Shown: positions 61,680 to 64,000 of the stretch, in pieces | Position numbering within the stretch: the stretch's first letter is position 1 | Layout: every line of letters begins with the position of its first letter | Source of the DNA: Candidatus Borrarchaeum weybense | GTDB taxonomy: Archaea; Asgardarchaeota; Sifarchaeia; Borrarchaeales; Borrarchaeaceae | NCBI GenBank assembly: GCA_019057385.1 | Contig: JAHQJS010000008.1 | Location: 140,286-204,285, forward strand | Reading direction: 5' to 3' | DNA length: 64,000 bases | Position numbers and translations under genes: made by a program | Notes under the pieces: model-generated | What the model was told of the DNA's origin: nothing | The model's database searches: none | What the model saw: the letters and a program-made list of their open reading frames with translations, nothing else

Positions 61680-62978
61680 ATGTCGAAAGAGATCTCTGAC
61701 GTGATATGTCCAGGTTGTGGAGTTCTCTGCGACGATATCAAGGTGAAGCTGGAGGATAATACAGTTGTAACAAACTATAATGCGTGTTCTAAAGGTAACG
61801 CGAAATTTCTTGATATCGCCTCTAATAGAATCCTTAATCCAACAATTATGACTGATAAAACCACTAAAGAAACTGATTTAGACTCTGCACTTTTGAAAAC
61901 AGCAGAAATATTGATTAATGCTGACTCCCCCCTCCTCTATGGCTGGAGCGCTACAACTTGTGAAGCACAAAGGCTTGGCATTCAACTTGCCAAAGAATTG
62001 AAGGGGATCGTAGATAGCACATCTTCATTCTGCCACGGCGTAACACTTTCAACTCTCATAGAGAACTCGTGGAGTACTGCAACTCTTGGTGAAGTCATGA
62101 ATAGGGCTGATGTGATCTTATATTGGGGTGCTAATCCTATAGAATCACATCCAAGGCATATGTCACGGTATAGTACAGTACCACGTGGTATTTTCAGACA
62201 AGCTGGAAAAGATGAGCGAACCGTTGTTGTTATAGATATCCGTAAAACACGAACTGCTAACATCGCAGATCGTTTTCTTGAAGTTGAACCTAACCGAGAT
62301 TTCGAACTAATTAGCGTTATGCGTTCTCTTTTGAACGGATATCGTCCAAATATAGACACTGTAGCAAATATTCCTTTAAAAGAAGTAGACCGACTGCTTG
62401 AACTAATTAAAGAAGCGAATTTTTGTACGATATTTTTTGGCTTAGGGTTGTTGATGAGTGCAGGAACATATCATAATATCTCTAGTCTTCTTTCATTTGT
62501 TGCCGAACTCAACCAATTTGCCAAAGTCGTTGCTATTCCCATGATTGGTCATTACAATATGATTGGATTTAATCAAGTATGCAGCTGGTTAACTGGATTC
62601 CCTTATGGCGTAGATTTTCGTAAAGAAGATCCCATGTTTAATCCTGGTGAAACTACAACTGCAGAACTATTACAGAAGAAAGAAATTGATGCAATGCTAT
62701 GTATTGCTTCTGATCCAGTTTCTACATTGCCTTATTCTTTAACCTCTTACCTAAAAGAGATCCCCGTTATCACGATGGAGCGCCAAATGACACCAACTAC
62801 ACGAATTTCAAAAATCGTCATCCCCGTAGCTCTGTCTGGAATTGAGGTTAGCGGCACCGCCTATCGAATGGATTCTGTTCCTCTTTATATGAAAAATATC
62901 ATCTCTCCACCAAATGGCATTTTATCTGATGAAATGATTCTGACAAAATTGTTGGAACTCGTTAAAGAAGCAAAATGA
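61680..62978 (+). CDS. fwdB: Formylmethanofuran dehydrogenase subunit B (W/Mo catalytic)
   Basis: A 432-residue molybdopterin oxidoreductase subunit. CPGCGVLCDDIKV and NACSKGNAKFLD bind a [4Fe-4S] cluster; STSSFCHGVTLSTLIENSW contains the Cys that would ligate W/Mo (CHG); YWGANPIESHPRHMSRYS and a late VSGTAYRMDSVPL are family features. It catalyses CO2 reduction to formate on the way to formyl-methanofuran. The presence of Cys rather than selenocysteine (no in-frame TGA here) is noted. FwdC is absent from the window. Confidence 0.92.
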   Translation: MSKEISDVICPGCGVLCDDIKVKLEDNTVVTNYNACSKGNAKFLDIASNRILNPTIMTDKTTKETDLDSALLKTAEILINADSPLLYGWSATTCEAQRLGIQLAKELKGIVDSTSSFCHGVTLSTLIENSWSTATLGEVMNRADVILYWGANPIESHPRHMSRYSTVPRGIFRQAGKDERTVVVIDIRKTRTANIADRFLEVEPNRDFELISVMRSLLNGYRPNIDTVANIPLKEVDRLLELIKEANFCTIFFGLGLLMSAGTYHNISSLLSFVAELNQFAKVVAIPMIGHYNMIGFNQVCSWLTGFPYGVDFRKEDPMFNPGETTTAELLQKKEIDAMLCIASDPVSTLPYSLTSYLKEIPVITMERQMTPTTRISKIVIPVALSGIEVSGTAYRMDSVPLYMKNIISPPNGILSDEMILTKLLELVKEAK

Positions 62979-62996
62979 TTTTTAATGATTCTAAAA

Positions 62997-63863
62997 TCAC
63001 AATAACGGATCTGGCTGTTTGTGTTCAACTAGTTTTGGCAACCGTGCTCGTGTCACCAATAATTGGGAGTCTATTCTCACAATTCTGTTAGCAATGATTT
63101 TTTTCCCTTGTTCAGTTAACGCAAAAACTGGAATACCTACTCCAATTTGAAGTAATGCGTTTGGTCCAATGATTTCTCGAAGTGCTTTTGATGCACATCC
63201 CCAGATAAGATCGCATCCCTTTGCTAAAACTGATGCTTGATTGGGAGAAATACCAGTCGTGTGAACTGCTAAGATTGTTAACTTAACATCCAATTGTTTT
63301 TCATATTTCTTGAGTAAAGGAATTTTTTCAGCGTCAATTCCAGCAAGAGTTACTGCAACCTTATTAGCTAATGAGAATGCTCTTTTCACTCCTTCGACCT
63401 GATCTATTACGGCTGTCTTTGGGTTTAATACGATTCCACCTTTATTTTTCAGTTGATTTATTGTCTCTGGGATCGGTGATGTCTTTACCAATCCTGTCAT
63501 TCGAGCTCCAATTCCCTGAACTAGTTCTGGTGACTTCACTAATACGGTTCCCGCACCATCACACGCACACACCGTAATATCTATCAATCCATTGTGCATC
63601 GCATCCCTTAGCATCTCTGATGCTCCAAATGGCACATCCCTCCCTTCATATTCTAGCACTCTATTTTTTGTAAAAAAACCAAACTCTTCTATTTTCATTT
63701 CGACGCTATCACGAATGCTTTCTGGAGTCTCTTTTACCCCACCATAAAATTCATGTCGTAAAGGGCAATGAGTCACTAAAGGCTTTCCAACATCTATAAC
63801 TTTCCCGTTCTTTATGACAACTCTAGCTTTTGCAACTTCAATTATATGTTCATCTTCACTCAT
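62997..63863 (-). CDS. Methanogenesis marker protein 8 (DUF2099)
   Basis: A 288-residue protein with PLVTHCPLRHEFYGG, EFGFFTKNRVLEYEGRDVPF, VCACDGAGTVLVKSPELVQG, RMTGLVKTSPIPETI, KGGIVLNPKTAVIDQVEGV and DLIWGCASKALREIIG, matching the DUF2099 'methanogenesis marker protein 8' family, whose function is unknown. It is convergent with fwdB. It is a marker of the C1 pathway but not of methanogenesis itself. Confidence 0.85.
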   Translation of the reverse strand: MSEDEHIIEVAKARVVIKNGKVIDVGKPLVTHCPLRHEFYGGVKETPESIRDSVEMKIEEFGFFTKNRVLEYEGRDVPFGASEMLRDAMHNGLIDITVCACDGAGTVLVKSPELVQGIGARMTGLVKTSPIPETINQLKNKGGIVLNPKTAVIDQVEGVKRAFSLANKVAVTLAGIDAEKIPLLKKYEKQLDVKLTILAVHTTGISPNQASVLAKGCDLIWGCASKALREIIGPNALLQIGVGIPVFALTEQGKKIIANRIVRIDSQLLVTRARLPKLVEHKQPDPLL

Positions 63864-63879
63864 TTTATCATGTCTCCGA

Positions 63880-64000
63880 AAGAAGACCCCCCAACTTGTT
63901 GGGGGGATGAATTGCGTGTGTTACTTGTTTCACTTTCACGATACTCCCTAATCTTTAAATACGGTTTTGCAGCGATTCTAAGTAGAATTGAGCTGAGGTA
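63880..64000 (+). mobile_element. TnpB-type element, left part, cut by window edge (family A)
   Basis: Left end AAGAAGACCCCCCAACTTGT, then GGGGGGATGAATTGCG, and interior AAGTAGAATTGAGCTGAGGT, matching in complement the right portion (12470-12588) of the element at 12.3 kb. The right end lies outside the window. Confidence 0.75.

Noticed and set aside
62997..63863. Taking marker protein 8 as proof that the organism is a methanogen
   Set aside because: No mcr, mtr or other defining methanogenesis genes are in the window; Fwd and Hdr also occur in non-methanogenic archaea.

Overview
The window is archaeal and AT-rich. Evidence includes a TFIIB-type initiation factor, RNA polymerase subunit P, archaeal-type prepilins, HMG-CoA reductase, an archaeal-type glycyl-tRNA synthetase, tungsten/molybdenum formylmethanofuran dehydrogenase (Fwd) subunits, HdrA and 'methanogenesis marker protein 8'. 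Five Roadblock/LC7 proteins (one very like eukaryotic dynein light chain roadblock), an MglA-like small GTPase, a longin-like protein and an EMC6-like membrane protein suggest an Asgard-related lineage. That placement is inference; no rRNA or other firm phylogenetic marker is present.

Layout. 1-7.7 kb: type IV pilus / Tad-like secretion operon (tail of the ATPase, two TadB/TadC-like membrane proteins, a coiled-coil protein, six pilin-like proteins). 7.7-13.8 kb: glycosyltransferase, AMMECR1, Mut7-C, dihydroorotase, four-CBS protein, and a ThiI-like protein lacking its PP-loop. 14-18.6 kb: divergent pilin pair, transposon debris and a broken IS1595-type transposase, then a membrane-anchored surface protein. 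18.7-24.7 kb: Roadblock/GTPase cluster with glyS inside it. 24.8-29 kb: phosphodiesterase-like protein, NFACT/Rqc2 protein, EMC6-like protein. 29-30.5 kb: TnpB element. 30.9-35.5 kb: Lrp regulator, KaiC-like ATPase, leuC/leuD, asnS. 35.6-42.3 kb: tungsten/molybdenum island (MOT1-type permease, TupABC, ModE-like regulator, Mop, molybdenum-storage-protein homologue, small winged-helix protein). 42.4-47 kb: rpoP, longin-like protein, wHTH regulator, TFB, acyl-CoA synthetase subunit. 47.5-52.2 kb: two secreted GH57-like paralogues. 52.2-55.2 kb: zinc ribbon, RraA-like, HMG-CoA reductase, C_GCAxxG_C_C protein. 55.2-63.9 kb: fwdD, fwdA, polyferredoxin, hdrA-mvhD fusion, FwdG-like ferredoxin, fwdB, marker protein 8.

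The tungsten/molybdenum island and the Fwd/Hdr block make one functional story. Metal is imported (TupABC, MOT1-like), sensed (ModE-like), buffered (Mop, Mo-storage homologue) and would be used in the FwdB active site, with electrons handled by HdrA-MvhD and polyferredoxins. This fits an archaeal Wood-Ljungdahl methyl branch, in either direction.

The most striking extra layer is a dispersed population of short IS605/TnpB-type elements. One has a tnpB (29.1-30.4 kb). At least eight others are ORF-less or truncated derivatives that keep the left-end hairpin, a structured interior and the right end, so they look like solo omegaRNA/PATE-type elements. In three places the right end supplies the stop codon of the neighbouring gene (NFACT, acyl-CoA synthetase, fwdD). 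No tRNA, rRNA or CRISPR array was recognised.
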